Shown: positions 53,344 through 63,700 of the stretch, piece by piece | Position numbering within the stretch: position 1 is the first letter of the stretch | Layout of the letters: every line of letters starts with the position of its first letter | DNA from: CAZDET01 sp964504335 | GTDB lineage: Bacteria > Bacteroidota > Bacteroidia > Chitinophagales > Saprospiraceae | Length of the DNA stretch: 64,000 nucleotides | NCBI GenBank assembly: GCA_964504335.1 | Contig: CAZDET010000011.1 | Location: forward strand, 36,047-100,046 | Direction of reading: 5' to 3' | Made by a program: the position numbers and the translations under genes | Notes under the pieces: model-generated | The model's input: the letters and a program-made list of their open reading frames with translations, nothing else | The model's database searches: none | What the model was told of the DNA's origin: nothing

Positions 53344-54027
53344 ATGTTACGTATACTATTGATTGAAGACGAAGAGAATATTCGGGACACCGTCAAACTG
53401 AACCTGGAACTGGAAAATTTCGAGGTCGTTGCCGTTGATAACGGTCGGGAAGCCCTGCGCGTCATCCCCGAACAGCATTTCGATCTCCTGATCGTAGATG
53501 TCATGCTGCCGGAAGTCGACGGTTTCCAGATCGTAGAACAAGTGCGCCTTACCGATCGCGATACCCCCATCATCTTTCTCACTGCGAAGGATACGGCGCA
53601 AGATCGAATCCAGGGTCTGAAGAAAGGGGCCGACGACTACCTCACCAAGCCCTTCGTCTTCGAAGAACTCCTTTTGCGAGTGAAGCGCCTGATCGAGCGG
53701 TCGAGTAAATCACCGGAAGTATCCCTCGATACCTATTCCTTCGGAACAAACACCGTCAACTTTGCCACTTACGAGGCGACCGCCAACGGCGATACGTTTA
53801 CGCTCACGAAGAAGGAAGCCATGTTGCTGAAGTTGCTGATCGACCGGCGGGGAGAGGTAGTCAGCCGACAGCAAATCCTTCAATCCGTCTGGGGGTACGA
53901 TGTGTACCCGAGTACCCGAACGATCGACAACTTTATCCTATCTTTCCGCAAATACTTCGAGCAAGACCCGAAGAATCCGGAATACTTTTTGTCCGTCCGC
54001 GGCGTTGGGTATAAGTTCGTAGGCTAA
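53344..54027 (+). CDS. OmpR-family response regulator
   Basis: The 227 residues have a receiver domain with the phospho-acceptor D52 (LLIVDVMLPEVDG) and the conserved lysine in GLKKGADDYLTKPF. A winged-helix DNA-binding domain follows (about 130-226, LTKKEAMLLKLLIDRRGEVVSRQQIL, then RTIDNFILSFRKYFE). It is paired with the upstream sensor kinase, and the VWA-like gene follows after 6 bp. Confidence 0.95.
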   Translation: MLRILLIEDEENIRDTVKLNLELENFEVVAVDNGREALRVIPEQHFDLLIVDVMLPEVDGFQIVEQVRLTDRDTPIIFLTAKDTAQDRIQGLKKGADDYLTKPFVFEELLLRVKRLIERSSKSPEVSLDTYSFGTNTVNFATYEATANGDTFTLTKKEAMLLKLLIDRRGEVVSRQQILQSVWGYDVYPSTRTIDNFILSFRKYFEQDPKNPEYFLSVRGVGYKFVG

Positions 54028-54033
54028 TATATT

Positions 54034-56130
54034 ATGCAGGCACTGACCTTTGAATACCCCACCTGGTTCCTTGTTTTTTGCGTGCTTGTCGGCTTGATTT
54101 ATGCCGGCCTGTTGTATTTCCGCGATCGCACCTTCGAAGAACGCGCCAATTGGACCCCCTGGTTGTTGGGCGCGCTGCGCTTCCTGTCCGTTACCGGCCT
54201 GTGCATCCTCCTGCTTTCGCCCCTGCTCCGCTACCTGCAACAAGACACTCAGGAACCCATCGTAATCCTGGCCGAAGATGCCAGTGAGAGTATCTCCGCT
54301 GGTATGAAAGCCGATACAGCCGCTTATCTGGAGGCACGCGCGCAACTCATCGCCACCCTGGGCGATAATTACGATCTGCGGACCTATAGCTTCGGCTCCA
54401 CGGTCCGCCCATCGGATACGCTGGGATTTACGGACAAGAAAACCAACCTTTCGGAGGCCCTGCTTGAATTGGACGACCTGTACGCCAATCAGAATGTCGG
54501 AGCCGTCATTCTTGCTTCCGACGGCATTTACAATGAGGGGAGCAACCCAACCTACGTCAGCACGCAACTCAATGCCCCCATTTACACCATCGCCCTCGGC
54601 GACACCACCCGCCGCCGCGATCTCCTTCTCAGCCGCGTTTTTCACAACCGGATCGCCTATCTGAACGACCGGTTTACCATTCAGGTGGACGTGCGAGCCG
54701 ACAACGCCAACGGTACCAATTCGACCCTCACCGTATCCAAGATCGAAAACGGACGCAGCCGGGTCCTTCAACGCGAACAAGTTCCTATTGATCGCACCAA
54801 TTTCTTCCGCAGCTTCGACTTTATCCTAGACGCCGATCAGAGTGGAGTGCAGCGCTACCGCATCCAACTGGCCCGCATTGAAGAGGAGAACAATACGAAC
54901 AATAACGTCCGTGATATCTTCATCGACATTCTGGATGCCCGGCAGAAAATCCTCCTGCTGGCCAACGCTCCCCACCCCGACCTGACCGCATTGCGGCAGA
55001 GCCTGGAAAGCGGGCAAAATAACGAGGTGGAAGTAGCCTACGCTTCCACCTTTCGCGGACAGGTAGCAGCATACGACCTGGTATTGTTGCACCAATTACC
55101 AAGCCGCCGGTTCGGCATTCAGCCCCTTCTCAGTTCGATGGAAGCGGCAGAAAAGCCCATATTTTTTATCGTGGGCGAGGAATCGCAGTTCAACCGCGTT
55201 GGTGCTCTTCAAAACCTGATAACGATTAATGCTGCCGGCCGACAAACCAACGATGTACAGGCGCAGCCCGCAAATAACTTCAGCCTATTTACCGTCAGCG
55301 AGGAGTTGCAGGCCATCCTGCCCAGTTTTCCTCCTTTGGAGGCGCCTTTCGGTGAATTCGCGGCCGGTGGGAGCGGCAGTGTACTGGTCAATCAGCGCAT
55401 TGGTCGCATCGATACGGATTACCCCCTGCTGGCGCTCGGCGAAGACGGCAATGCCCGCAAGGCCGTTCTGCTTGGAACAGGTCTGTGGCGGTGGCGCCTG
55501 TTTGACTACCTCGAACGCCAAAACCACGATCGCTTCGACGAACTGATCAGCCAGATCACTCAATACCTGAGCGTCAAGGAAGACAAGCGTCGCTTCCGGG
55601 TCACGTTGCCCAAAAATATCTTCGATGAAAACGAAGCCATTACACTGGACGCCGAGCTCTACAACGACAACTACGAGCTGATCAACGACCCCGATGTGCG
55701 AGTTACCATCACCGATGAATCGGGCAGAGATTACGATTATACCTTTAACCGCAGCGGCCGGTCGTACACGCTCAACGCCGGCATTCTTCCCGTCGGTAAT
55801 TACCGCTATCGCGCCACGACCAATACGGGTACGGAAAACCTGACCTTCAATGGTCAATTCAGCATTCAGCCCATTCAGATCGAATTAGTCGAAACCACGG
55901 CCAACCACGGCCTGCTCCGGCTACTAAGCGACCAGTCGGGCGGCGAGCTTGTTTTGCCCTCGGAACTGAGTCGGCTTCCCGCCGATCTGGAAGCCCGCGG
56001 AACGGTAAAGCCCGTCGTCTATCAGACGGTGCGAACGGAATCGGCGCTAAACCTCAAGTGGATCTTTGTCCTGTTGCTGGTGCTGTTATCTACAGAGTGG
56101 TTTTTGCGCCGGTATTTTGGAGCGTATTGA
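54034..56130 (+). CDS. VWA-like membrane protein
   Basis: The 698 residues have two N-terminal membrane helices (about 10-31 and 45-67). A von Willebrand A-like domain (about 75-230, PIVILAEDASESIS, NVGAVILASDGIYNEGSNP) follows. A long extracytoplasmic part with beta-sandwich character (about 230-660) leads to a C-terminal helix (about 673-692). The DxSxS metal-site text appears as EDASESIS. Such proteins are common next to regulatory or Bat genes in Bacteroidota. Its 6-bp distance from the response regulator suggests co-transcription. Exact function unknown. Confidence 0.75.
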   Translation: MQALTFEYPTWFLVFCVLVGLIYAGLLYFRDRTFEERANWTPWLLGALRFLSVTGLCILLLSPLLRYLQQDTQEPIVILAEDASESISAGMKADTAAYLEARAQLIATLGDNYDLRTYSFGSTVRPSDTLGFTDKKTNLSEALLELDDLYANQNVGAVILASDGIYNEGSNPTYVSTQLNAPIYTIALGDTTRRRDLLLSRVFHNRIAYLNDRFTIQVDVRADNANGTNSTLTVSKIENGRSRVLQREQVPIDRTNFFRSFDFILDADQSGVQRYRIQLARIEEENNTNNNVRDIFIDILDARQKILLLANAPHPDLTALRQSLESGQNNEVEVAYASTFRGQVAAYDLVLLHQLPSRRFGIQPLLSSMEAAEKPIFFIVGEESQFNRVGALQNLITINAAGRQTNDVQAQPANNFSLFTVSEELQAILPSFPPLEAPFGEFAAGGSGSVLVNQRIGRIDTDYPLLALGEDGNARKAVLLGTGLWRWRLFDYLERQNHDRFDELISQITQYLSVKEDKRRFRVTLPKNIFDENEAITLDAELYNDNYELINDPDVRVTITDESGRDYDYTFNRSGRSYTLNAGILPVGNYRYRATTNTGTENLTFNGQFSIQPIQIELVETTANHGLLRLLSDQSGGELVLPSELSRLPADLEARGTVKPVVYQTVRTESALNLKWIFVLLLVLLSTEWFLRRYFGAY

Positions 56131-56161
56131 ATAAAAAATACCATCTGACGTTGCACGGGGC

Positions 56162-56192
56162 TTGACTACTATGCTCAAATAAGCGATATTTG
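56162..56192 (+). promoter_or_regulatory. Promoter of structured intergenic element, copy 2
   Basis: TTG (56162-56164, in CTTGACT) and GATATTTG (56185-56192) are separated by exactly 20 bp, the same spacing as in copy 1. The -7 octamer differs from consensus only at its first base. Confidence 0.5.
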
Positions 56193-56440
56193 CTAGTCCA
56201 TTCTCATACCAGACTGCCCCTCGGGTAGTCCGTTCTTAATTTGCCCACACATTTTATTGCGCTACGGCCGTGTACATCGCTGATAGTCGCGTGCAGGTTG
56301 CACGCTTGGGCTGTCTGCATCCCTTGAGGTTGGCAGGATTGGAGGGCGGGCCGTTTTTTTCCCACCCACTACATGGTGTGCGGCGAGCCGGGCCCGGCAA
56401 TCGGCTGGGAAGCCGAGGGTTCCTTCTATGCCCCCTCCTT
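56193..56440 (+). repeat. Two-copy structured intergenic element, copy 2 (candidate non-coding RNA)
   Basis: Aligns with copy 1 (7829-8070) on the same strand. Hairpins in order: GACTGCCC/GGGTAGTC (about 56212-56230), different in sequence from copy 1 but at the same place; GCGTGC/GCACGC with loop AGGTT; CTGC/GCAG; GGGCGGG/CCCACCC; and a copy-specific TCGGCT-GGGA-AGCCGA (56401-56416). The 410-bp gap between the VWA-like and sortilin-like genes holds this element and nothing else I can support. The downstream gene is co-oriented, so a leader role is possible here, but copy 1 has no such gene. Confidence 0.5.
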
Positions 56441-56540
56441 CGGTCAGCAGATCTCCGAGAAGTCGGCCATTCATTAGGTTCAGCAGGCTTTTTCGTATAA
56501 TAGCGGGCAATCTCCTTCTCACTGAAACCAACGCCTAATT

Positions 56541-59429
56541 ATGCGGTTTTTTCTACTTCTGTTCAGCCTCCTGGCGGCCAGTACTCTCCAGGCACAAATG
56601 AATCAACCGGTCGTGACACCTGCGGCCGATCGCATTGCCAGCTACGAGAATAAGCGGCTCGCGCTCATCGATCAATCGGTGGCGAAAGCGCTGCCTTTTA
56701 CCAATATCGGTCCCTCGGTACAGAGTGGCCGCGTTGTCGATCTCGCCGTACATCCGCAACTGCCCTCAACGTTCTACGTGGCCTATGCCTCCGGCGGTCT
56801 CTGGAAAACCGAAAACAACGGCATCAGCTTCGAACCACTCTTTCAAAACGAAAGCGTGATGACCATCGGAGCCATTGCCGCCGATTGGGAAAACAACACC
56901 ATCTGGGTGGGTACCGGCGAAGTGAATTCCAGCCGGTCCTCCTACGCCGGCGACGGCGTGTATAAAAGTACCGACGGCGGAAAAACCTGGGATCGTACCG
57001 GCCTGGAAGATACCCACCACATTGGCCGCATTCTGCTGCACCCCGATGATCCAAATGTAGTGACCGTCGCGGCGCTGGGCCATCTGTATTCCAACAACGA
57101 AGAACGCGGTGTCTTCCAAACCGAAGATGGCGGAAAAACCTGGACGAAAACCCTCTACGTCAACGAGGGTACCGGAGCCGTGGAGTTAATTCGCCACCCC
57201 GGCAACCCCGACGAACTATACGCTTCCACCTGGGAGCGCAGCCGGTCCGCCTGGAATTTCGAAGAAGCCGGCCCCGGAACGGATATTTACAAAAGCACCA
57301 ATGGCGGAAAAACCTGGACGAACCTGACGGCTAATTCCGAATCCTTTCCCCACGGGCCCGGTGCCGGTCGCGTCGGGCTCGCCATCGCCCAAGCCGGGAA
57401 TCAAACCGTGCTTTACGCCTCTATCGACAACTATAACCGCCGACCGAAAGAAGAACCGGAGGAAGATGTACTCACCAAAGACATGTTGCGTACTATGCCG
57501 CTGGAAGATATCCTGCGCCTGAAAAATTACCTGCTCGAAGACTTTCTCCGGTCGAATAACTTCCCCCGTGAATTGAAAGCCGAACAACTCCGTAAAAAGC
57601 TGGAATCCGGCGAAATTTCTCCGCTCCAGTTGGTCGAATATCTGGAGGATGCCAACGCCATGCTCTTCGACACCCCCGTAGTTGGGCTGCAAGTTTATCG
57701 ATCTACAGACGGAGGCGCTACCTGGGAACGGGCGCACGATGATTACATCGATGCCGTGTACAATAGCTACGGATACTACTTCGGCCGCATCGAGGTCGCT
57801 CCCTACGACGCAGACCAGCTCTACGTGCTGGGCGTCCCGATCATTCGATCCGACGATGGCGGAAAAACCTGGACGAATCTCAACGAGGGCAACGTCCACG
57901 CTGATCACCATGCCATCTGGATCAACCCCGAACAACCCGGGCACCTCATCATCGGCAACGATGGAGGCGTCAATATTAGCTACGACTACGGCGCGAATTG
58001 GATGAAGGCCAACACCCCACCCGTCGGACAGTTCTACTACGTCGCCGTCGATATGCAACAACCTTTTAATGTATACGGAGGACTCCAAGACAACGGCGTC
58101 TGGATGGGGCCTTCTACCTACCAGGCCGGAACGAATTGGCACCAAAGCGGTCGCTATCCCTACAAATCTATCATGGGGGGAGACGGCATGCAGGTTGCCG
58201 TCGACACGCGGGATAATGTCACTGTCTACACCGGATTTCAATTCGGCAATTATTTCCGGGTGAATACTAAAACCGGCCGACGGGATTACATCACCCCCAA
58301 ACACGAACTAGGCGAACGGCCGTTCCGCTGGAACTGGCAGGCTCCCATCCATCTGAGCGTACACAATCAAGACGTGTTTTACATGGGGTCCAACCACGTC
58401 CACCGCTCCCTGAACCAGGGCAGTGATTTCGAAATCATCAGCGACGACCTCACCAAAGGCGGTAAGCAGGGCGATGTGCCGTACGGGACGCTCTCTACCA
58501 TCCACGAATCCCCCCTGCGGTTCGGCCTGCTCTACGCCGGTTCAGACGACGGCCTGGTGCACGTGAGCCGCGACGGAGGATACAGTTGGACCAACATCAA
58601 CAACGGACTGCCCGAAGACCAGTGGGTCAGTCGGGTGCAGGCCAGCGCCTTCGAAGAAGGGCGGGTGTACCTCAGCCTGAATGGCTACCGCTGGGATGAT
58701 TTTACCGCTATGGTTTACGTCAGCGAGGATTATGGAACGACCTGGCAACGCATCGGCGAGGACCTACCGCTCGAACCGGTCAATGTGGTCAAGGAAGACC
58801 CCACAAACGAAAACCTGCTCTACGTAGGCACCGACAATGGGCTCTACTTTTCGGTCGACCGGGGCAATACCTTCCAGGCATTTTCCAACAATCTGCCCGC
58901 CGTTGCCGTACACGATGTGGTCGTTCACGACCGCGACAAGCAGCTGATCGTTGGTACGCACGGCCGATCCATCTTTAAAGCCCCCATCGGAGAGCTACAG
59001 CAATTGACTTCGGAGAATCTCGCCAAGGACATCCTGGCCTTCGAACTCCCCGAACAACGACGCCGCAGCAGTTGGGGTAGCACCGCTATCTGGATGCAGG
59101 GCCGCGAAGAAAGCGAATTACTCCTCCCGGTATATGTCCGGGAAGCCGGATCGATCACGATGACGGTGGCAGCCACCGATGGTCCGGAGCTATACGAAAA
59201 GGAATACGAGGTCGTCCGGGGGCTCAATTATCTGCCCTATCACTTTGAAATGAGCGTAGATAAACTGGATACCTATAACAGCCATTTGAACGACGCGCGC
59301 AAAGAAGATGAAAAGCCCATCAACCTAGAGGTAGCCGACAATGGTAAGGCCTACCTCTACGAAGGAAGCTTCGACATTACGATGCGCCAGGGAGCAGCGG
59401 AGGCAACCACTACTTTAACCTTAGAGTGA
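56541..59429 (+). CDS. Secreted sortilin/VPS10-like beta-propeller protein
   Basis: The 962 residues begin with a signal peptide (1-19, ending LQAQ). Many Asp-box units of BNR/sortilin propellers follow (STDGGKTWDRT, TEDGGKTWTKT, STNGGKTWTNL, SDDGGKTWTNL, SEDYGTTWQRI). A charged helical insert interrupts the repeats at about 305-375 (LKAEQLRKKLESGEISPLQLVEY). A beta-rich tail ends the protein without a T9SS signal that I recognise. It is probably exported or surface-bound; the substrate is unknown. Confidence 0.87.
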   Translation: MRFFLLLFSLLAASTLQAQMNQPVVTPAADRIASYENKRLALIDQSVAKALPFTNIGPSVQSGRVVDLAVHPQLPSTFYVAYASGGLWKTENNGISFEPLFQNESVMTIGAIAADWENNTIWVGTGEVNSSRSSYAGDGVYKSTDGGKTWDRTGLEDTHHIGRILLHPDDPNVVTVAALGHLYSNNEERGVFQTEDGGKTWTKTLYVNEGTGAVELIRHPGNPDELYASTWERSRSAWNFEEAGPGTDIYKSTNGGKTWTNLTANSESFPHGPGAGRVGLAIAQAGNQTVLYASIDNYNRRPKEEPEEDVLTKDMLRTMPLEDILRLKNYLLEDFLRSNNFPRELKAEQLRKKLESGEISPLQLVEYLEDANAMLFDTPVVGLQVYRSTDGGATWERAHDDYIDAVYNSYGYYFGRIEVAPYDADQLYVLGVPIIRSDDGGKTWTNLNEGNVHADHHAIWINPEQPGHLIIGNDGGVNISYDYGANWMKANTPPVGQFYYVAVDMQQPFNVYGGLQDNGVWMGPSTYQAGTNWHQSGRYPYKSIMGGDGMQVAVDTRDNVTVYTGFQFGNYFRVNTKTGRRDYITPKHELGERPFRWNWQAPIHLSVHNQDVFYMGSNHVHRSLNQGSDFEIISDDLTKGGKQGDVPYGTLSTIHESPLRFGLLYAGSDDGLVHVSRDGGYSWTNINNGLPEDQWVSRVQASAFEEGRVYLSLNGYRWDDFTAMVYVSEDYGTTWQRIGEDLPLEPVNVVKEDPTNENLLYVGTDNGLYFSVDRGNTFQAFSNNLPAVAVHDVVVHDRDKQLIVGTHGRSIFKAPIGELQQLTSENLAKDILAFELPEQRRRSSWGSTAIWMQGREESELLLPVYVREAGSITMTVAATDGPELYEKEYEVVRGLNYLPYHFEMSVDKLDTYNSHLNDARKEDEKPINLEVADNGKAYLYEGSFDITMRQGAAEATTTLTLE

Positions 59430-59451
59430 ACCAAAACCACACCCAAATACT

Positions 59452-60255
59452 ATGGCTCGTATTTCGAAAGGTGATGTGAACGCGGCACTTCGACGGGCGG
59501 CTGCCAACATTCTCGACGCAGCCGGCGATGACCCGTTTGTCAGTCGCAAAGACATTCGTCAAAAGTTAGATACCCTGGAAGGGGTAGAACAATCGTTGAC
59601 CAATTTGTTCTATCGCTTCATCGATGCACGCGACTACAAGAAGGGCGCACGTGTCACCAAAAAAGATGTAGACGATGCTGTCGCCTACGCCGAGGAGAAG
59701 CTGATTGCTCAGTACGACCTCAACAACAATGGCCTTTCAGCTAGCGAGATCGAAAAAATGTCGACTACCGGGAAACTGGCGGTAGCCTTCGCCCGCGTGC
59801 TCAAGGAGCAAACTTCCAATGGCAACCTGAAAACCAAGCAAGATTGGCTCGAACGCCTCGGCGAACTATCCGAGGGGCTCGTCTACATGGGCTACGCCAA
59901 CGAAGCCGATACCCCGCTAGACCCAATCTACTTTGAAGCAACCCTGGAAGAGCTAACCAAAGAAACGTTTGCCGCCACCGTCGGTATCGACCCTTCCAAA
60001 CCCGCCGAGGAAATTACTATTTACGAAGTCGTTATGGGACTCGTAGAGCCCGAGCGCACATTTGAAATCGGCGGCGAAAACGGAATCGCCCGGGGCAACG
60101 AAATCAATCGCTTTGCACTAAACAACCTGCGGGAATTCCGCTCCATTGTACTCGGCCGCGACGATGGTAGCATGGTAGAACATCCCCAATACCTCATCGG
60201 TCTGACGGAAACAGGGGCCATCGCCGGCTATCGGCATATTGTCATTTGGACGTAA
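59452..60255 (+). CDS. Unknown 267-residue helical protein with EF-hand-like loop
   Basis: I do not recognise this protein. It has no signal peptide. The N-terminal half is helical and basic (SKGDVNAALRRAAANILDAAG), and a loop DLNNNGLSASEI (about residue 90) resembles an EF-hand but has the final acidic residue one place early. The C-terminal half contains EEITIYEVVMGLVEPERTFEIG and ends GYRHIVIWT. It follows the propeller gene by 22 bp, so the two may be co-transcribed. Confidence 0.7.
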   Translation: MARISKGDVNAALRRAAANILDAAGDDPFVSRKDIRQKLDTLEGVEQSLTNLFYRFIDARDYKKGARVTKKDVDDAVAYAEEKLIAQYDLNNNGLSASEIEKMSTTGKLAVAFARVLKEQTSNGNLKTKQDWLERLGELSEGLVYMGYANEADTPLDPIYFEATLEELTKETFAATVGIDPSKPAEEITIYEVVMGLVEPERTFEIGGENGIARGNEINRFALNNLREFRSIVLGRDDGSMVEHPQYLIGLTETGAIAGYRHIVIWT

Positions 60256-60258
60256 TTA

Positions 60259-60289
60259 ATTAGGTGGTGAGCTTTACTCACCACCTAAT
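60259..60289. terminator. Perfect 13-bp inverted repeat between convergent genes
   Basis: ATTAGGTGGTGAG (60259-60271) and CTCACCACCTAAT (60277-60289) pair perfectly around CTTTA. The stop codon of the YdcZ-type gene lies inside the repeat. It probably ends both transcripts. Confidence 0.7.
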
Positions 60290-60721
60290 CAAAAGCACGC
60301 CTCCAATAATCATCAGAATACCGAGCGCTCGCTGCCAGGTAATCTGAAGAACGGGCACACCAAACAGCCCTAACTGATCAATCAGCAGGGTGATGGTCAT
60401 TTGACCGGCCACGATCAACCCGAAGGTGAGGGCCGTGCCCAAACGGGGAGCAATCAAAATTGTGACGGTTACGTAGAAGGCCCCCAGCAAGCCCCCAGCC
60501 CAATATACGAGGGGTGCTTTGACGGCATCTCGCAACGTCGTGAAATCAATCCGTTCAATCAGACAGTACACAAAGAGACCTACCAGCCCCACCACAAAGG
60601 ACAACAACGCACCGTAAGTGGGGCTTTTAACGGCTTTCCCCAAACCGGCGTTGATGGCGGCCTGTACCGGAAGAACGGCTCCGGCCAAAATGGCCAGTAA
60701 AATCAAGGCAAGTTGCTGCAC
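60278..60721 (-). CDS. YdcZ/DUF606-type DMT-superfamily membrane protein
   Basis: The 147 residues form five membrane helices and match the half-size YdcZ family: AGAVLPVQAAINAGLGKAVKSP near the N-terminus and GALLSFVVGLVGLF. The C-terminal text ALGILMIIGGVLLIRW is typical. Members are predicted small-molecule exporters with unknown substrates. The 3' end lies within the terminator repeat. Confidence 0.85.
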   Translation of the reverse strand: MQQLALILLAILAGAVLPVQAAINAGLGKAVKSPTYGALLSFVVGLVGLFVYCLIERIDFTTLRDAVKAPLVYWAGGLLGAFYVTVTILIAPRLGTALTFGLIVAGQMTITLLIDQLGLFGVPVLQITWQRALGILMIIGGVLLIRW

Positions 60722-60754
60722 AGTAAGTTTTCGGCAATGTTAGGCAATTGTCGA

Positions 60755-63700
60755 TTAATACATCAGATCAAATGCTCCTTGGCGTCGAATAACCTTGCCG
60801 TTGCCAAGGGCAATTTCCATGATGTACGCATAGGCTCCCACCTGGGGGCGCATATTACCAATGCGGCCATCCCAACCCAATTCGGGGGTATTGAGCGGAA
60901 TGTCTTGCCGTTCCGCAATCATATTCCCCCAACGGTCGAAAATCTGTAGTAGAACGATCCGCTTAGCAATTTTTCCGCCGTAAGCGGTGAAGAAATCGTT
61001 CGTCCCATCTCCGTTGGGACTGAAGGCGGTAGGAATATACACCCTCGGCGTCTGGTCTACAATTACCTCTACCGTGTCGCCGGCAGCACATCCCGCCTTG
61101 TCGGTCACGGTTACATAGTAAACTCCCGAATTCGCCGGCACAATTTCGGGTTGAATACAATCCGGGCAATCGAAGGGAGTCGGTCCCGACCACTCCCAGG
61201 TGGCGTCGTTGCGTGCGTTGCTTTCAGGCTGAAAAACGAGGGTATCTCCCCAATTGATGACGATCTCGTGGGGTAAATCCACGAATAGCGAATCCGGCGC
61301 ATTAACCGTGAAGTCGTGTTGTTGAATACAGCCTTCGCCATCACGGCTGTAAATAGTATGCTTGCCAATGGGCACGTCACTCCAGGTGGAACGATCCAGG
61401 AAGTTGATGCCGTCCGTACTGTATCGGACGCCATTCGCAGCAGCCCTAAACTGGACGGTGGCGGTCGTTTCACCGAAGCATTGTGGTTGGTAAACGGACA
61501 CTGTCACCGGTACACCGTCATAATCTTCCAGCTCATAACTTGCTTCCTGGCTACAGCCCATCTCATCGGTTACCCGCACCTGATAGGTCCCAACGGGTAG
61601 GTCGCGAAGTTCGGCACCCGGCTGGTCGGTGTGCGCCCAGTCGTAAAATAGCGTATTGCTATCACCGGAGGCAATGGCCTTCAGCGTACCCCGCTCCGTT
61701 TGACAATCGAAGGTTTCTTCGAAGGAAATACCGATAGTTCGAACCGACAGATGCACGGTGTGTACCGAATCGCAACCGTTGGAGCCGGTAACTGTACGAC
61801 TGTAGCTACCCGCCTCGCCAATCAACTGATCAAAGATCAGCACCTCTTCGCCGGCGCAGATTTCCAATTCCTCCTGAGTGGCCTTGCGCTCCCGTACGGT
61901 TAGCTCGATGGTATGAATGGAGTCGCAACCGTTAGTGCTCAGGTAGCGCTGCTGATATTGGCCGGCTTTTGTCAGCTTGCGGCCAAAGGCCTGGTACACG
62001 TCTCCCTCACAAATGGTAACCGCTTCCTCTGTGCGCTGTGGTTGCAGTACTTTCACGCGCACGGTATGCGTAGAGTCACAGCCCTGATAACCGACAAATT
62101 TCTTCGAAGAGATGGTATCCCCCAGGATCGTTTTGCCAAATACGATCGTCTTTTCGCCTTCGCAAATGGTAACCTCTTCTTCGGTAAACTTTGGTTCTAC
62201 CATTACTAACTGGATCGAATGGGTCGAATCGCAACCATTAGCCGCGGTGTAAGTACGCACGTACGTCCCCGGCGCGTTGACCTGTGCCCCGAATACATCC
62301 ACCGTTTCGCCTTTGCAGAACAGGCGTGTTTCCTCCACCAGGGGTGCCTCCAACCTTACCACTTCAATCGTATGGGTAGAGTCACAACCGTTCGCGGCCG
62401 AAAATACACGACTGTAGCTTCCTGCCTCCGTGATGGATGCTCCGAAAACCGAAACGGTGTCGCCCGGACAAATGACCCGCTGTTCGGAAGTGGCATAGGT
62501 AGGCAAGACCTCTACTTCCACCAGGTGGGTCGAGTCACAACCGGTAGGCAAGGGATAGCGCTGTGTATAGATACCTGCTTCGGATATGACCTGCCCGAAA
62601 CGCATTAGCGTATCCCCTGCACACAGGGTATGATATTCCGTAATAACAGGCTGCGGAAACACCCGTACCCTGATGGTATGGACAGAGTCACAGCCACTGG
62701 CGGCTAGGTACGTCCGGCTGAACGTTCCTGTTTCGGAAACTGACTGACCAAACACGACAACCGACTCCCCTGTACATAGATCGATGACCTCTTGGGTGGC
62801 TTTCCGGGGAAGTACCTCCACCCGGAAGGTGTGAGTAGAATCACAACCATTGGCCGCCGAATAGGTCTGTCGGTAGGTTCCTGCCTGGTCAATCCACCGG
62901 CCGAAGACCCATGCGCTATCTCCTTCGCAAATGCGCAGGGTGGTATCCGTTGTCGGGGTTGGCAGCACCTCTAGATTCACCGTGTGTGTCGAATCACAAC
63001 CATTGACCGCCGGAAAAGTCTGAGAGTAAATCCCGGCAGTGGTTTCCCAGTTCCCAAAAATCAATGCACTATCCCCCTGGCAGATCGCAACGGTTTCCTG
63101 CGTCTGTGAGGTAGGTAGTACCTGCAAATAGATTGTGTGGACCGAATCACAGCCGTTTTGAGCAGTAAAGGTTTGCTCGTAAGTACCGGCTATCGTCTCG
63201 GACTGGCCGAAGACCAGAGCGCTTTCGTTATCACATATGGTGATTGTCTCCGCTGTCGAATAGACTGGTAGTACTTCCAAGCTCACCGTATGCACGGAAT
63301 CGCAGCCATTTGAGGCGGTAAATGATTGCGAATAATCCCCGGCCACTGTTTTTGGTTGCCCAAAAAGGGTGACCGTATCGCCCTCACAAATAGTGATGGT
63401 TTCCTCGGTGGTATAGGTGGGAAGTACTTCGAGCAGCACCGTGTGCACCGAATCACAACCGTTGGCACCGGTGTAAGTACGATTGTAGGTGCCGGGAGCC
63501 GTCTCCCAATTTCCAAAAATCAGGGTGCTATCGCCGATACAGATGCTTACCGTGGTTTCCGTGGCGATCGTCGGTAAGACCTCCAGGTGGACGGTATGCA
63601 TCGAATCGCAGCCATTGGCACCGGTGTAGGTACGACTGTAGGCTCCCGCCTCCGTTTCCGGTTGCCCGAAAATGAGGATGCTTTCGTTTTCGCAAATGGT

